The notes under the pieces are model-generated. The model was not told where the DNA came from, ran no database searches, and was given only the letters and a program-made list of their open reading frames with translations. A DNA stretch of 61,742 nt from Bernardetiaceae bacterium. GTDB lineage: Bacteria > Bacteroidota > Bacteroidia > Cytophagales > Thermoflexibacteraceae. Positions 41,723 to 51,428 of the stretch are shown here, piece by piece. Both the position numbers and the translations under genes were made by a program. The DNA lies in the NCBI GenBank assembly GCA_025057115.1, contig JANWWZ010000016.1, positions 1 to 61,742 on the forward strand, in the 5' to 3' direction. How positions within the stretch are numbered: position 1 is the first letter of the stretch; each line of letters opens with the position of its first letter.

Positions 41723-42352
41723 ATGGCTATTACCCTCACTAATCTACTACTGCTGATTACTACCTTAACTAGCATTTACACCTTTCGCCGCCCCGAGTTA
41801 CAAGAAAAGCTCATGTTTAATCCCTACCGCATTAAGCACAAAGGTCAATGGTATCGCTTCGTAACCTCAGGGCTTATTCACTTGGGATGGGTACACTTGC
41901 TGTTTAACATGTTTACTTTTTACTTCTTCGGCAATTGGGTGGAGCGCTATTGGGTGCTAATAGACGGAAAAGAGTGGGGTTATTTTTATTTTTTGTTACT
42001 TTACGTCGGAGGTATTGTGGTAGCAGACATCCCAACGTACTTGCGCTACAAAAATCAGCCCTACTATAACTCTTTAGGAGCATCGGGAGGTGTTTCTGCT
42101 GTCATATTTGCGACTATTTTTTACAATCCTGCCGAATTAGTTTGCATTTATGCATTTTTCTGCTTGCCAGGCTTTATCTGGGGAATTATTTACTTGGTTT
42201 ACTCCTACCTCTACGACAAACGCGGCACTGATAGCATCAATCATGCTGCACATTTTTACGGGGCATTGTATGGATTTTTACTTGCTTTTCTAATCCGTCC
42301 CGCAGCAGCAATAGACTTTTGGCATGCCATTACTAATTGGAATCCACTTTAA
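41723..42352 (+). CDS. Rhomboid family intramembrane serine protease
   Basis: 209 residues, about six helices. RFVTSGLIHLGWVHLLFNM (helix 2 with H and N), catalytic serine in LGASGGVSA (S121) and the catalytic histidine in NHAAHFYGALYG (H177). This copy is typical of the Bacteroidota rhomboids and is different from the one at 14 kb. It follows the prenyl synthase with an 18-base gap. Substrate unknown. Confidence 0.92.
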   Translation: MAITLTNLLLLITTLTSIYTFRRPELQEKLMFNPYRIKHKGQWYRFVTSGLIHLGWVHLLFNMFTFYFFGNWVERYWVLIDGKEWGYFYFLLLYVGGIVVADIPTYLRYKNQPYYNSLGASGGVSAVIFATIFYNPAELVCIYAFFCLPGFIWGIIYLVYSYLYDKRGTDSINHAAHFYGALYGFLLAFLIRPAAAIDFWHAITNWNPL

Positions 42353-42490
42353 GCAGGTGACTCGAGAGATACCAACGAGTGTGCTTGAACCTAATGCTTA
42401 GCAAGGAGCGCGCAATTTTCGCAGTGAGATGGCTTTACTAGCACTTTACTTGCCACCTAGCGCCGGCTCTAGTACTGTTATCTAAGTTAT

Positions 42491-43375
42491 CTAAACCTGA
42501 TTTGATAACATCATCCCCAAACAGCGCTGTAAACTTTGGCGCCAGTGGGAAATTTCCAACCCGAACTTTTCTTTAATTTTACTTTTGCTAAGCAAGCTAA
42601 AGCAAGGGCGCTTAGCTGCAGTAGGATAAGCACTTGTAGGAATAGGAATTACTTGCACTTTCATGGCTGCGTATTCAAAAATGGCATGGGCAAAATCGTA
42701 CCACGAAGCCACTCCTTCATTGCTGTAGTGGTAGATGCCATGCAAAGGTTGGCGGGAATGATCGTGTTGAATGATGTGGACAAGGGCACGGGCAAGGTCT
42801 TCGGCAAAGGTAGGAGTGCCAATTTGGTCATCTACTACACTGACTTTTCCACGTTCTTTGCCCAACCTCAACATAGTTTTAACAAAGTTATTTCCATAAG
42901 GAGAGTAGAGCCATGAAGTGCGCACAATCACGAAAGGAATGCCCATTCGTTGGAGTAACTCTTCTCCCTTGAGTTTGGTTAGCCCGTAGTAATTCAGCGG
43001 ATGGGCGGCATCTTCTTCTTTGAAAGGTACAGACTTTGACCCATCAAAAACAAAATCAGTAGAAATGTGCAGAAGAGTGGTTTGGTAACGCTGACAAGCC
43101 TGCGCCAGTAATCCCACTGCTTCGGTATTAACAGCCTGTGCTCGCTGCCTTTCTGTTTCAGCCTTATCCACTGCTGTATATGCCGCCGCGTTAATGCACC
43201 ACAAGGGGCGATGCCGTTCAAAATACAATTCTATTTGCTCAACCTTAGTGATATCTAAAGCCTGGTAAGAAGCAAATACCCATTCAAAGGCACCAGGACA
43301 TTGGGCGGCAATTTGCTGCAAGGTGCAACCTAATTGTCCATTGGCACCAGTTACCAAAATAATTGGTTTATTCAT
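42491..43375 (-). CDS. rfbD: dTDP-4-dehydrorhamnose reductase
   Basis: 294 residues. Rossmann motif VTGANGQLGCTL (8-19), NAAAYTAVDKAETE, HISTDFVFDG and the catalytic YGLTKLKGE (YxxxK). It reduces dTDP-4-keto-L-rhamnose to dTDP-L-rhamnose. No rfbA, rfbB or rfbC is nearby. The start codon overlaps the end of the upstream aminopeptidase gene by 8 bases, so the two are translationally coupled although functionally unrelated. Confidence 0.92.
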   Translation of the reverse strand: MNKPIILVTGANGQLGCTLQQIAAQCPGAFEWVFASYQALDITKVEQIELYFERHRPLWCINAAAYTAVDKAETERQRAQAVNTEAVGLLAQACQRYQTTLLHISTDFVFDGSKSVPFKEEDAAHPLNYYGLTKLKGEELLQRMGIPFVIVRTSWLYSPYGNNFVKTMLRLGKERGKVSVVDDQIGTPTFAEDLARALVHIIQHDHSRQPLHGIYHYSNEGVASWYDFAHAIFEYAAMKVQVIPIPTSAYPTAAKRPCFSLLSKSKIKEKFGLEISHWRQSLQRCLGMMLSNQV

Positions 43376-46004
43376 TGCTGCGCTGCATTGAGCGATAGTA
43401 ATTCAACACGCGCTGGTCCTTTTCTGTTCTGCGAATTTCTTCCATCAAAGATCTAACTTCGGGAAGGCTATCCATACTACTAAGGGCACTGTAAGCAGAA
43501 ATGCGGGTTTCAGTACTGCTATGGCGACGTGCGTAATCTGCTAGCACTTTAGCTCCTGCTAGTTGGACTTGGTCAGGTTGATGGTTCAAATAAATGCCAA
43601 AGTAATGAAGTAGTTGATTTAACTGGTAGCCATTCTGCCGCATCAGAGTATTTACAAACCAGTCATATTTGTCCATAGCCTCGAAATAAGTGTAAAACTC
43701 CGCCAGAGTTCTCACTACTAAAAAGTTGTTCAAGTGCTCAAACTTTTCTGCGTAGCGGATAACATCCTCCCCGCCTGAATTAGCATAGGCATATAGCGAA
43801 TTCACCAGTACGGTGTAAGAACTATCGTTCATCGTGTTAATAAAAAACGAAGGAGCAACTTTGCCTGAAAGAGCATTGACAGCAGAGGCGCGGGCTAGCG
43901 AACTTTCATCATTAAGCGCTATATTTTTGATTTTGTCAATCAAATCTTCATCTAACACCGCAAATTTTTCCAAAATTTGCAGCCCAGCTTGCCTAATTTG
44001 CCAACTGCGATCAGAAAGGGCGTGCTCAGCAATGGGAAGCAATTCTTCTTGAGGGGTTTGGTGGTCATAGGGGTAGTAAAGTTTTTGCAGAGCCTCTAAA
44101 GCGCGGTAGCGCGCCAGCATTCTTTCAGCATGCAGAAGTTGGTAAAGCCACTCTTCTGGTGTTTTCTCGTGTTTAATAATCCCCACCAGTTGCATATCTC
44201 CGTCCAAAATAACCGCTTGAGGCTGACTGGGCACTGGAAAACGAAATATTTGCTGGCGTTGATTAATTTCTATCCGCTGGCGAATTTTTTTTCCGCCTAC
44301 CCAATAATCTACTGCCAAAGGCAAGCGATAGACAGCAGGAGTGTAGGTAGTATCGTGAATTTGCTGGACTTCTAAGGTCAAAAAGCCGTTTTCGTAGCTA
44401 TGCTGTACCTGTAGTTCAGGATGACCTGGATGGAGAAACCATTGGTCGAAAAACCAGTTCATATCCATACCTGTAACTTCTTCGAAGGCAAGGCGCAAAT
44501 CGTGGATTTCCGCTTTGCCGTATTGGTGTTGCTTGAGGTAGTAGCGCAGAGAAGCAAAAAAAGCCTCATCTCCTAAAAGGTTGCGCAACATGTGGAGAAT
44601 GAGCCCGCCTTTGGCATAGGAATGGCTATCGAACATGTCTTCCTTGTCCCGATAGTAGTAGCGAATAAGAGGTTCTCGCTTGCCAAGCGACTCGGTGTAG
44701 TACTGTTCCCACTCTTGGAGCCAGAACTCATCGGCAGCGTCTTGACCGTATTTATATTCTTGCCACAGATATTCGCTATAAGTAGCGAATGATTCATTCA
44801 GGGGTAAATTTGCCCAACTTTCACAAGTTACAAGGTCGCCGAACCAATGGTGAAATAATTCATGGGCGATGATATTATCCCAGTTGTCGTCAATCAAATA
44901 GCGGTGGTCCACCTGAAGTTGCTCCATGAACACGGAAGCAGAAGTGTTTTCCATAGCTCCAGAAACAAAATCGCGCACTACCACTTGGGCGTACTTGTCC
45001 CAAGGATAGGGATAATCCAAAAGGTTAGAGAAAAACTCCATCATTTGGGGAGTGCGACCAAAAATAGCGCGCGCATAGGGGGCATATTCAGGTTCTACGT
45101 AATAGCTTACTTCTTTGCCGCGCCAATAGTCCTTGATAACAGCATATTTGCCAATTGCCATCATGAATAAGTAAGGAGCGTGGGGCTTGTCTTGCTTCCA
45201 GTGGTCGGTGCGAGTACCATCTTTGTTAAGCGTGGATTTGATCAAGCGTCCATTGCTAAGGGTGATAAAACTGCTATCTACAGTAATGAGCATTTCTTGC
45301 GTAGTCTTTACATTAGGAGCATCGAAGGTAGGAAACCAGCACGAAGCTGATTCAGTTTGTCCCTGAGTCCAGATTTGGCGAGGCTTATAGGGGTTTTCTC
45401 CTGTAGGGTTGATAAAAAACAATCCGCGTCGGTCAGTAATAGCACCGCTTGCATTATCACTCAAGGAAAGTTCATTGGGCTTGGCGGTATATCGAATGCG
45501 CAAGGTGAGTTCTTCATTGCGGGTAAAAGTTTTATCCAAATAGATAGTTATTTGCTGCCCGTTGTAAGTATAATGCAACGGTCGGCTAATTTTATCTACT
45601 AAAACTACTTCGTGAATGTCAAAACCTTTGGCATCCAATACTACGCTATCTTGGGGGAAAAAATAGGGTTGCATCATAAGGGTAGCAATGCCATAAAGGT
45701 GTTGCTTTTCCCAGTTGAAGGAAACTTCTAGCTTGGTGTGTTTAAGTTTAAACTCACGTGTGCGCTCTGGATTGTATTTCCAGCGCGTAGGTGCCCACAC
45801 TCCTACTTGGCTATCAGTCAGTTCATTTTCGTCGTCCTCTTTGGGGAGTTGGTCGGGGAAACTGATTGAACCATCCTTAGACTTTGCAGATTGCTTTTTA
45901 GCAGTAGTGCCACGCTGGATTGTAGTAGGCTGGCAACCAAGTGCTACCCCTATAATTGCCACTACTAAAAGCCATTTCAAACAGCTGTTATACGAAGTTA
46001 CCAT
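43368..46004 (-). CDS. M1 family zinc aminopeptidase, lipoprotein
   Basis: 878 residues. Lipoprotein signal with lipobox VALGC (cysteine about residue 24). The peptidase has the GAMENTSAS exopeptidase motif and the zinc site HELFHHWFGDLV with the distal glutamate in NESFATYSEYLW. A long C-terminal HEAT-like helical region (from about residue 590) completes the M1 layout. The start at 46004 (MVTSYNSCLKWL) is chosen because it gives a proper signal peptide; a TTG at 46046 would place the start within a terminator hairpin. The enzyme probably degrades peptides at the cell envelope. rfbD overlaps its end. Confidence 0.93.
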   Translation of the reverse strand: MVTSYNSCLKWLLVVAIIGVALGCQPTTIQRGTTAKKQSAKSKDGSISFPDQLPKEDDENELTDSQVGVWAPTRWKYNPERTREFKLKHTKLEVSFNWEKQHLYGIATLMMQPYFFPQDSVVLDAKGFDIHEVVLVDKISRPLHYTYNGQQITIYLDKTFTRNEELTLRIRYTAKPNELSLSDNASGAITDRRGLFFINPTGENPYKPRQIWTQGQTESASCWFPTFDAPNVKTTQEMLITVDSSFITLSNGRLIKSTLNKDGTRTDHWKQDKPHAPYLFMMAIGKYAVIKDYWRGKEVSYYVEPEYAPYARAIFGRTPQMMEFFSNLLDYPYPWDKYAQVVVRDFVSGAMENTSASVFMEQLQVDHRYLIDDNWDNIIAHELFHHWFGDLVTCESWANLPLNESFATYSEYLWQEYKYGQDAADEFWLQEWEQYYTESLGKREPLIRYYYRDKEDMFDSHSYAKGGLILHMLRNLLGDEAFFASLRYYLKQHQYGKAEIHDLRLAFEEVTGMDMNWFFDQWFLHPGHPELQVQHSYENGFLTLEVQQIHDTTYTPAVYRLPLAVDYWVGGKKIRQRIEINQRQQIFRFPVPSQPQAVILDGDMQLVGIIKHEKTPEEWLYQLLHAERMLARYRALEALQKLYYPYDHQTPQEELLPIAEHALSDRSWQIRQAGLQILEKFAVLDEDLIDKIKNIALNDESSLARASAVNALSGKVAPSFFINTMNDSSYTVLVNSLYAYANSGGEDVIRYAEKFEHLNNFLVVRTLAEFYTYFEAMDKYDWFVNTLMRQNGYQLNQLLHYFGIYLNHQPDQVQLAGAKVLADYARRHSSTETRISAYSALSSMDSLPEVRSLMEEIRRTEKDQRVLNYYRSMQRSNE

Positions 46005-46033
46005 TGAAGAGAAGTTTTTTAAGCATTGACAAC

Positions 46034-46056
46034 AAAAAAAGCCCAAAAATGGGCTT
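46034..46056 (-). terminator. Terminator upstream of the M1 gene, minus strand
   Basis: AAGCCC and GGGCTT (46039-46044 with 46051-46056) enclose a 6-base loop and are followed on the minus strand by TTTTTTTGTTG. It would stop a leftward transcript from the M14 gene region about 380 bases upstream. Confidence 0.7.
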
Positions 46057-46158
46057 ACTTACGTTAATTTTTTGTTAAAACAACTCAGTTGCACAACTTT
46101 TGATAAAGCCTATGCGTTTACTCTGTTGTTTTCATTTTCATATTTACTGGTGAGAAAG

Positions 46159-46185
46159 CCCTGATGGTTTCCGTCAGGGTTTTTT
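46159..46185 (+). terminator. Plus-strand terminator without an assigned gene
   Basis: CCCTGA and TCAGGG (46159-46164, 46174-46179) with a 9-base loop, followed by TTTTTT. No plus-strand coding frame lies before it within 1 kb. The 46005-46438 gap otherwise holds no gene; a transcript starting near 46060 and ending here would be a small RNA of about 125 nt. Confidence 0.6.
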
Positions 46186-46438
46186 ATTTACAATAGTGCT
46201 TAAGTTCTGAAAAGATTTCATTTTCACATCTACCGACGAGAACCGTTGCTAATATATGGCACTATTCACAAAGATGCAAAGATTTTGAAACGCAGCAATA
46301 GCGAAAGCACTCGAATTACTTGGCAATAAAACGCGCACTTAGTTAGGTTGTCTTCATCAAAACGGCGTCTTTGGTAAGAAGTTTTTAATAAAGCTCCATG
46401 TAATTTGCGAACCATCTAAATTTTTTTCATCTTCATAC

Positions 46439-47932
46439 CTACCGAACCAGACCATTTCCCAGTTGAGTGAGCTTTTCTGGTTGGTGCACAAATCCATTGA
46501 TGATTAAGTATTTCACCTTTCCCTCTTGGGATAATACCAAGTCAGGGTTTTTGTCGATGCTTACTACATCTTCGGTTCGGGTGTGATTGCCGCGCAATAA
46601 GTTGAAAGGAATATCCTTAGGCACATATTCTTCCTGCCAGTCTTGTCCTTTGTAGCGCAGGGCGGTATATCCTTGCGCCATCAGTTGGCTAAAGTCGAGT
46701 TTTCTTGCTTGAGCAAGGTGATAAACTTCTTGAGGATACACCTTGCCAAAGCTCACTTGAAATGAAGAGCAGTCTATTTCCTGATAACCGTAAAGAGTAC
46801 TCAGATCGCCTATATCATCCACTACTGCTTGGTAATAAACTGAACGCCCGTCAGAACAGGTGTGCTCGCGCAGTTCAAAGGCAATATCGGTGCGGTAAGA
46901 GATGCCCTCCTGCTCTAGCAACACCTTTCTTAGTATCAAATGGCGCATCTGAGTGCGGTTATCAGGGATGGCATAGTATTGCTCTACTGTGTATTTTTCG
47001 TATTCCTTTTGCGCAATAGCATACAGAGCCGACAGAATAGCAATAAAATTTAACTGACGGACAAACATTTTTTCAGGGTCGTTAGGGTAGCCTCCTGATT
47101 CTAGGAGGATGGTAGAAGTGCCCCATTTTTGCATATTGTCCCCAAAAGCTCGAGGCTCAAACTCATCGCTGTACTTAGCTACTTGATGGGGAATAAGGGT
47201 TTGCAAGTCCTCGTTAATAGCGGCAATCAAGCACATGGCGCGCTCCCGCACAGGATTAACCTCTTTGGAGGCATTGTATGCTGGCGCAAGAACGGAAATT
47301 GTGGCAGGAAAAGGAGTGTAATGCACTGAATAGCGCGTGCTTTGATCGTGTAGGTTAAAACCGAAGTCTGCCTTGAGCCTATCGCGCAAATTTTTTAGTA
47401 ACCTCGACTCAGGATTGACCAACTGCAAAGCATCGCGGTTCATGTCTATGTTTAAGGCAGTGCGCCGCTTAAATACCTCTGCTCCGTCAGGGTTGAGCAT
47501 GGGCACAAAATGCAAGCTAAGATTTTCTAAAATTACCTGCCGATAGGGGTCTAACTCATCAGAAGTACTAAAGAAGCGAAAGATATCAAACAAAGCCATA
47601 GTGGCGGTAGGTTCGTCGCCGTGCATTTGCGACCAAAGCAGTACTTGAGTTGCTCCCTTGCCCAATTGTAGGTGATAAATAGGGCGTTTTTCAGTGGAAG
47701 TGCCTAAAAGCTCTATTGTAAAACCTTTTTCGGCAGAAAGGGCGGTAATTAAAGGCAATATATCAGCCTGTTTGAAACGCCGATGGGTAAAATGCGGCTC
47801 CTTGTATCTCTGATAGTGTTGATACAAAGCGGCAACGAACTCTTTTCTGCTCATGGAACTTTTTTGGGCAAAAATGACAGGGTTTAGGCAAAACCACAAA
47901 CAAAGGGCATATATCACATACCAAGCCGACAT
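46439..47932 (-). CDS. M14 family zinc carboxypeptidase, secreted
   Basis: 497 residues. Signal peptide (about 1-22, ending PVIFAQ). The M14 zinc ligands are H and E in SQMHGDEPTATMALF, a third histidine in NLHDQSTRYSV, and the RTALNIDMNRD segment; the catalytic glutamate is in ILLESGGYPND. The C-terminal 150 residues form a separate beta-rich domain. It is expected to trim peptides outside the cytoplasm. The start at 47932 gives a signal peptide; the 16 upstream codons do not. Single-gene unit. Confidence 0.88.
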   Translation of the reverse strand: MSAWYVIYALCLWFCLNPVIFAQKSSMSRKEFVAALYQHYQRYKEPHFTHRRFKQADILPLITALSAEKGFTIELLGTSTEKRPIYHLQLGKGATQVLLWSQMHGDEPTATMALFDIFRFFSTSDELDPYRQVILENLSLHFVPMLNPDGAEVFKRRTALNIDMNRDALQLVNPESRLLKNLRDRLKADFGFNLHDQSTRYSVHYTPFPATISVLAPAYNASKEVNPVRERAMCLIAAINEDLQTLIPHQVAKYSDEFEPRAFGDNMQKWGTSTILLESGGYPNDPEKMFVRQLNFIAILSALYAIAQKEYEKYTVEQYYAIPDNRTQMRHLILRKVLLEQEGISYRTDIAFELREHTCSDGRSVYYQAVVDDIGDLSTLYGYQEIDCSSFQVSFGKVYPQEVYHLAQARKLDFSQLMAQGYTALRYKGQDWQEEYVPKDIPFNLLRGNHTRTEDVVSIDKNPDLVLSQEGKVKYLIINGFVHQPEKLTQLGNGLVR

Positions 47933-48031
47933 AAGCAATGTTGATGTTAATTGGAGAATTCTGTAAAAATTACACCACAAAACAAATTTTGCATCTGTCT
48001 TTTCTGCGCAAACTACTCCTTACAACTTTCT

Positions 48032-48297
48032 TCAAGCTAGGTCTTTTAGTGTTCTTTCAAAATCTTTAGCCCAATTAGCCTTAGCCGATAACCAAACCGA
48101 GCTTAGCTCTACCCTTTACTCAACCTGCTACTATCCTTTTGATGGAATCGAAAAACGCTCTTGCATGCCCCTTATGGAGTCGTTGTGAGGTTTTGTACTT
48201 TTCAAGTGGCTTCAACCCTGCTGGCATCCTTTACATGGGCTTCTGTAACCATGGCTGCAGGTAGCAACCCCTGTGCATTCATCACTATGTGCCGCTG
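48032..48297 (-). pseudogene. Decayed IS5-type transposase fragments
   Basis: Two minus-strand reading segments match IS5-group transposases. The first (48297-48202) reads QRHIVMNAQGLLPAAMVTEA, then HVKDASRVEAT and a stop, the region after the first catalytic aspartate (KRHIVVDTLG in intact copies). The second, in another frame (48100-48032), reads SVWLSAKANWAKDFERTLKD then LA and a stop, the (R)TFAWLxxxRRLxKDYE region near the C-terminus. Between them are stops and frameshifts, and the catalytic DDE set is gone. No inverted repeats were found. The remaining 47933-48367 interval holds nothing else. Confidence 0.65.
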
Positions 48298-48367
48298 TTA
48301 AGTTGGGTCACTAAGATTAGCCGATTCTCTGTATTCTTGTCCTTTTAGGGTCTTAGTGTTTTGTGCG

Positions 48368-50320
48368 CTATTGCTGTTTCTCTACGCCATGTTCAAAGCG
48401 CTTTACTGCAATTTCTCGTCCTTGGGCATCGTAGTAACGCCAAATTCCTTCTGGTTGATCGTTTTGGTATCGCCCGCGCACCTTGAGTCTGCCATTGGGA
48501 TGATATTCGCGATAGTATCCATGGCGAAAGCCGTCTCGGGTTTCTACTTCGCGTTTCTTGGTGCCATTAGGATAGTATTCTACTTGCAAAGTGGGGTTGA
48601 TATCCGCGATAATGATGCTTTCTTCTGGCAAATCGCTGGCGCTGTCTTGCCATGGATAAAGGGTCGAAAAAACGGGCATTTCTCTTGCCTGTGGATTAAA
48701 TAAAGCTATTAACTGGGTATCAAAGTTTTCCCCGTCGCTAATGAGTTGTAGCCCGATGTGCTCAAAACAAGTAATATAAGGTTTGTTATGGTTGATTTGT
48801 TGCCAAGTAGAGGGCGCGACCATGCTGCGCATGGAAGGAAGCAAAGCAGGCATTTGCACATACATAAACACGCTACTTGCTACAGAAAACTGTTCTAAAA
48901 GTTGCTCAAAACCTACTTGGTTAGCAAGGGTGCGACCTGCTACATAGTCGTCTATGATATTTTTCAGCGTTTGCGGGTGGTTGCTAAAAACGACATAGTC
49001 CTCAAGATAAGTAAAGTAAGGTCGGTCTATTTTGTAGAAGAGCTTTTCCAGAAACAGCCGAAAGAAAAATTTTATGGTTAGGTAGTAGATGGGATAGCCG
49101 TTGTACTGTATGTGGATGAACTTGAGCGGGGTGCGCCGACGTATTTGTTCTGCTACAAAAGAGAGTTTTTCTTGCCCTAAAGAAGCATTTTTTGCCTTAA
49201 TAAATACAGCATAGTCCTTTTCACTGCGGTTGCTTTCAGGAAGCAACTGGGCAATGGCTATTTCTTCTCCAATCCAGTCAATAAAACTTTCCCGAAAAGA
49301 GATTTTCAAAAATCGCTCTATTTGTTCAATAGTTTTTCGATAATTACTCCAAGTCAGGGGATCTTGCTTGTACTTCTCCTCAAAAGACTGGTAAAATGCT
49401 TGAAAGTCTTTGCAAGTCAGGGTCAGATAAGCGGCGGTGCGCTGTGGCAATACTTGGTGGACTGACATGCGCGCTTGCCCTGCTTGTAAAACAGCGCGGT
49501 AGTAAGAGTGTACCGAATCGGGCAAGTTAGTAAGTCCTTTGATTTGCAAATGCTGATTGTCCAGCAAGTAAAAATTTCCTCCTGTAAAGGCAAGTTCTTT
49601 GCTTAGGCTGCCAATCCACTCCCCAGCAGGCATGTAGCAATTGACTAGCTCGTCTAGGTAAGCATAATTAAAAAACAGTTGCAGCAATCCCTTGCTAGAA
49701 GTTCGGTCCACTATGCTTGCAAATTGCTTTTTTTCCAAAAGAGTGGGACCGCTGCGCTGCGCGAGGGCTTTCTCTACCAGCGTTTTTTGAAAAGAACACA
49801 ACCAAAGATTTTCCACAAAGGCAGTGTAAAGGGCTCTCCCTGAAGTGCGATCGTAAAACTGATAAATGGGCATCCCTTCAAACTCGTGCTTAGAAAGATT
49901 CAACCCCGAAAAGGGAAGCCCTACGAGATAGTCCTGCAAAAAAGCAATTCGCCCAGCGCTTTCCAAATCTACGATAAAGAGAAAATCCCACGCTAACGGT
50001 TGATATACGTGAGCCGAGATAAGTACTGTTCTTGAAGCTATGAGTTGAAAAATTCGGCGATTTTGCTCCATGAGCGAGTCTAGGGCTTGAGCTCCTTGTG
50101 CAAGGGCTGCAAAGTAAGGCTGTTTCCTAAGGTGCTGCCATAACGGGCTGCGCTTGATTTCCTGCCATGTTTCCAAAGGGTCATCCGCTTGCAGAATATA
50201 CACCGCATCGGCAGGTACTACGCTTAGGGCAGGTAAGTTGCCTATGTTTTGACCGATGTGATACCAACCCAAGTAAAGCAAACAACCAAGCAGAGCAAGC
50301 AGGAAAATAACCCTACGCAT
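48368..50320 (-). CDS. DUF3352-like protein with C-terminal MORN-type repeats
   Basis: 650 residues. N-terminal signal anchor (residues 1-20), then a long region starting PALSVVPADAVYILQADDP that resembles DUF3352 proteins (N-terminal PADA-x-Y motif followed by repeated beta-alpha units). The last 75 residues carry three MORN/YwqK-like repeats: VEYYPNGTKKREVE, GYYREYHPNGRLKVRGRY and GIWRYYDAQGREIAVKRF. The function of either part is unknown. The start codon overlaps the end of the upstream membrane-protein gene by 8 bases, so the two are coupled. Confidence 0.75.
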   Translation of the reverse strand: MRRVIFLLALLGCLLYLGWYHIGQNIGNLPALSVVPADAVYILQADDPLETWQEIKRSPLWQHLRKQPYFAALAQGAQALDSLMEQNRRIFQLIASRTVLISAHVYQPLAWDFLFIVDLESAGRIAFLQDYLVGLPFSGLNLSKHEFEGMPIYQFYDRTSGRALYTAFVENLWLCSFQKTLVEKALAQRSGPTLLEKKQFASIVDRTSSKGLLQLFFNYAYLDELVNCYMPAGEWIGSLSKELAFTGGNFYLLDNQHLQIKGLTNLPDSVHSYYRAVLQAGQARMSVHQVLPQRTAAYLTLTCKDFQAFYQSFEEKYKQDPLTWSNYRKTIEQIERFLKISFRESFIDWIGEEIAIAQLLPESNRSEKDYAVFIKAKNASLGQEKLSFVAEQIRRRTPLKFIHIQYNGYPIYYLTIKFFFRLFLEKLFYKIDRPYFTYLEDYVVFSNHPQTLKNIIDDYVAGRTLANQVGFEQLLEQFSVASSVFMYVQMPALLPSMRSMVAPSTWQQINHNKPYITCFEHIGLQLISDGENFDTQLIALFNPQAREMPVFSTLYPWQDSASDLPEESIIIADINPTLQVEYYPNGTKKREVETRDGFRHGYYREYHPNGRLKVRGRYQNDQPEGIWRYYDAQGREIAVKRFEHGVEKQQ

Positions 50321-51263
50321 GGTTGAACAAATCAGTTAAATGTTGGCAAGCGTTGCGGTAGGCACGCCAGGCAAGGTAAACGGCTACAGGAAAAAACGCT
50401 CCTGTAGCTAAGCTCATTACAAATATAAGATGGTGCAAAAGGAAAGGTTCTAGGGAGCGTTCTTGTTCGTACAAAGCGTATTTTAAGCAAATGGCATATG
50501 CTATACACGCCCCTGCCATCAATAGCAAGAAAGCCACAAGCCATATCTGCCGAAAATGCACCGTAGCAATACACACTACAAAAGGCAACTGGGTGAGCAC
50601 ACTTCCTTTACAACCCTCTTTTATTTTGCGCCATAAAAATTTTTTGGCAGCAAAGGCATCTTGTAACTCCAGCCATAGGCGAGGCTCGCAATCAAGATAA
50701 AAGCTACCCACTACTATCGTGCAAAGCAGCGATAAAATCAATTGTCCTTCTAAAACTGAATGCAATAGAATAGCCAGAATATACATACCACTCAGCAACC
50801 ATTGATTTCGTCGCAGTCCCGCTTTCCATTCATACATATTTGCAGGAAAAAATTTTGTCAGCAACTTATTGAAATAATTTCCTCCACCTGGAAAAAAAAA
50901 TTGAAGGCAAGGCAAGAGGAATATAAACATCAACAGTGCAGCAACGCCCTGAAGATATTTCGCTGCCAGCATCAAAGCTACTGGAGGAATTGCTAGCAAA
51001 ACATATTCAACGCGTACAAGCCAGCGCCAAGCAGGGGTAAGAGTTCGAAGGAAAAAAATATCGTTGCGAACCCAATGCAGGGCTAAAATAATTACTGCAG
51101 CAGTACTGAGCCATATTTGCAAACTTTGAAACGCTATTAGCCGCAACACTATCCAAGCACACAACGCCAGTAAAATTGCAAGCCGTTTGCTTCCCAGTTG
51201 AGACAAACTGCGTTTGAAAGCCATTGCCCGAAGGCGAACCAAAGCAATTATTAATTGCCACAT
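50313..51263 (-). CDS. Polytopic membrane protein, unknown
   Basis: 316 residues with about eight hydrophobic helices. It begins with a cytoplasmic lysine/arginine-rich stretch (VRLRAMAFKRSLSQLGSKR). The layout resembles a permease subunit, but no ABC transporter ATPase lies next to it and no family motif is recognised. It overlaps the DUF3352/MORN gene by 8 bases and is probably its partner. The 165-base gap to the M16 gene shows only a short CTCTTTTAAAGAG palindrome. Confidence 0.65.
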   Translation of the reverse strand: MWQLIIALVRLRAMAFKRSLSQLGSKRLAILLALCAWIVLRLIAFQSLQIWLSTAAVIILALHWVRNDIFFLRTLTPAWRWLVRVEYVLLAIPPVALMLAAKYLQGVAALLMFIFLLPCLQFFFPGGGNYFNKLLTKFFPANMYEWKAGLRRNQWLLSGMYILAILLHSVLEGQLILSLLCTIVVGSFYLDCEPRLWLELQDAFAAKKFLWRKIKEGCKGSVLTQLPFVVCIATVHFRQIWLVAFLLLMAGACIAYAICLKYALYEQERSLEPFLLHHLIFVMSLATGAFFPVAVYLAWRAYRNACQHLTDLFNHA

Positions 51264-51428
51264 ACAGCCTTTATTCTTGGCAAGCAGAAAGCATTAGGCT
51301 ACAAGGATTCTTAATATGGCAATGTATAGTAAAGTTGCTTTTTACTGGAGCTCTTTTAAAGAGCCGCCGTCGAATGTATTTTTTTCACACTCCCGCTGAC
51401 TTACTTCAACTTTTTTAAAGTTAGCGTT

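Noticed and set aside
46005-46046. Longer N-terminus of the M1 aminopeptidase from a TTG at 46046
   Set aside because: That start lies in the terminator hairpin and would spoil the lipoprotein signal peptide.
51316-51428. Short plus-strand frame and a CTCTTTTAAAGAG palindrome upstream of the membrane protein gene
   Set aside because: The frame is short and unconserved in pattern, and the palindrome has no T-run, so neither is called.
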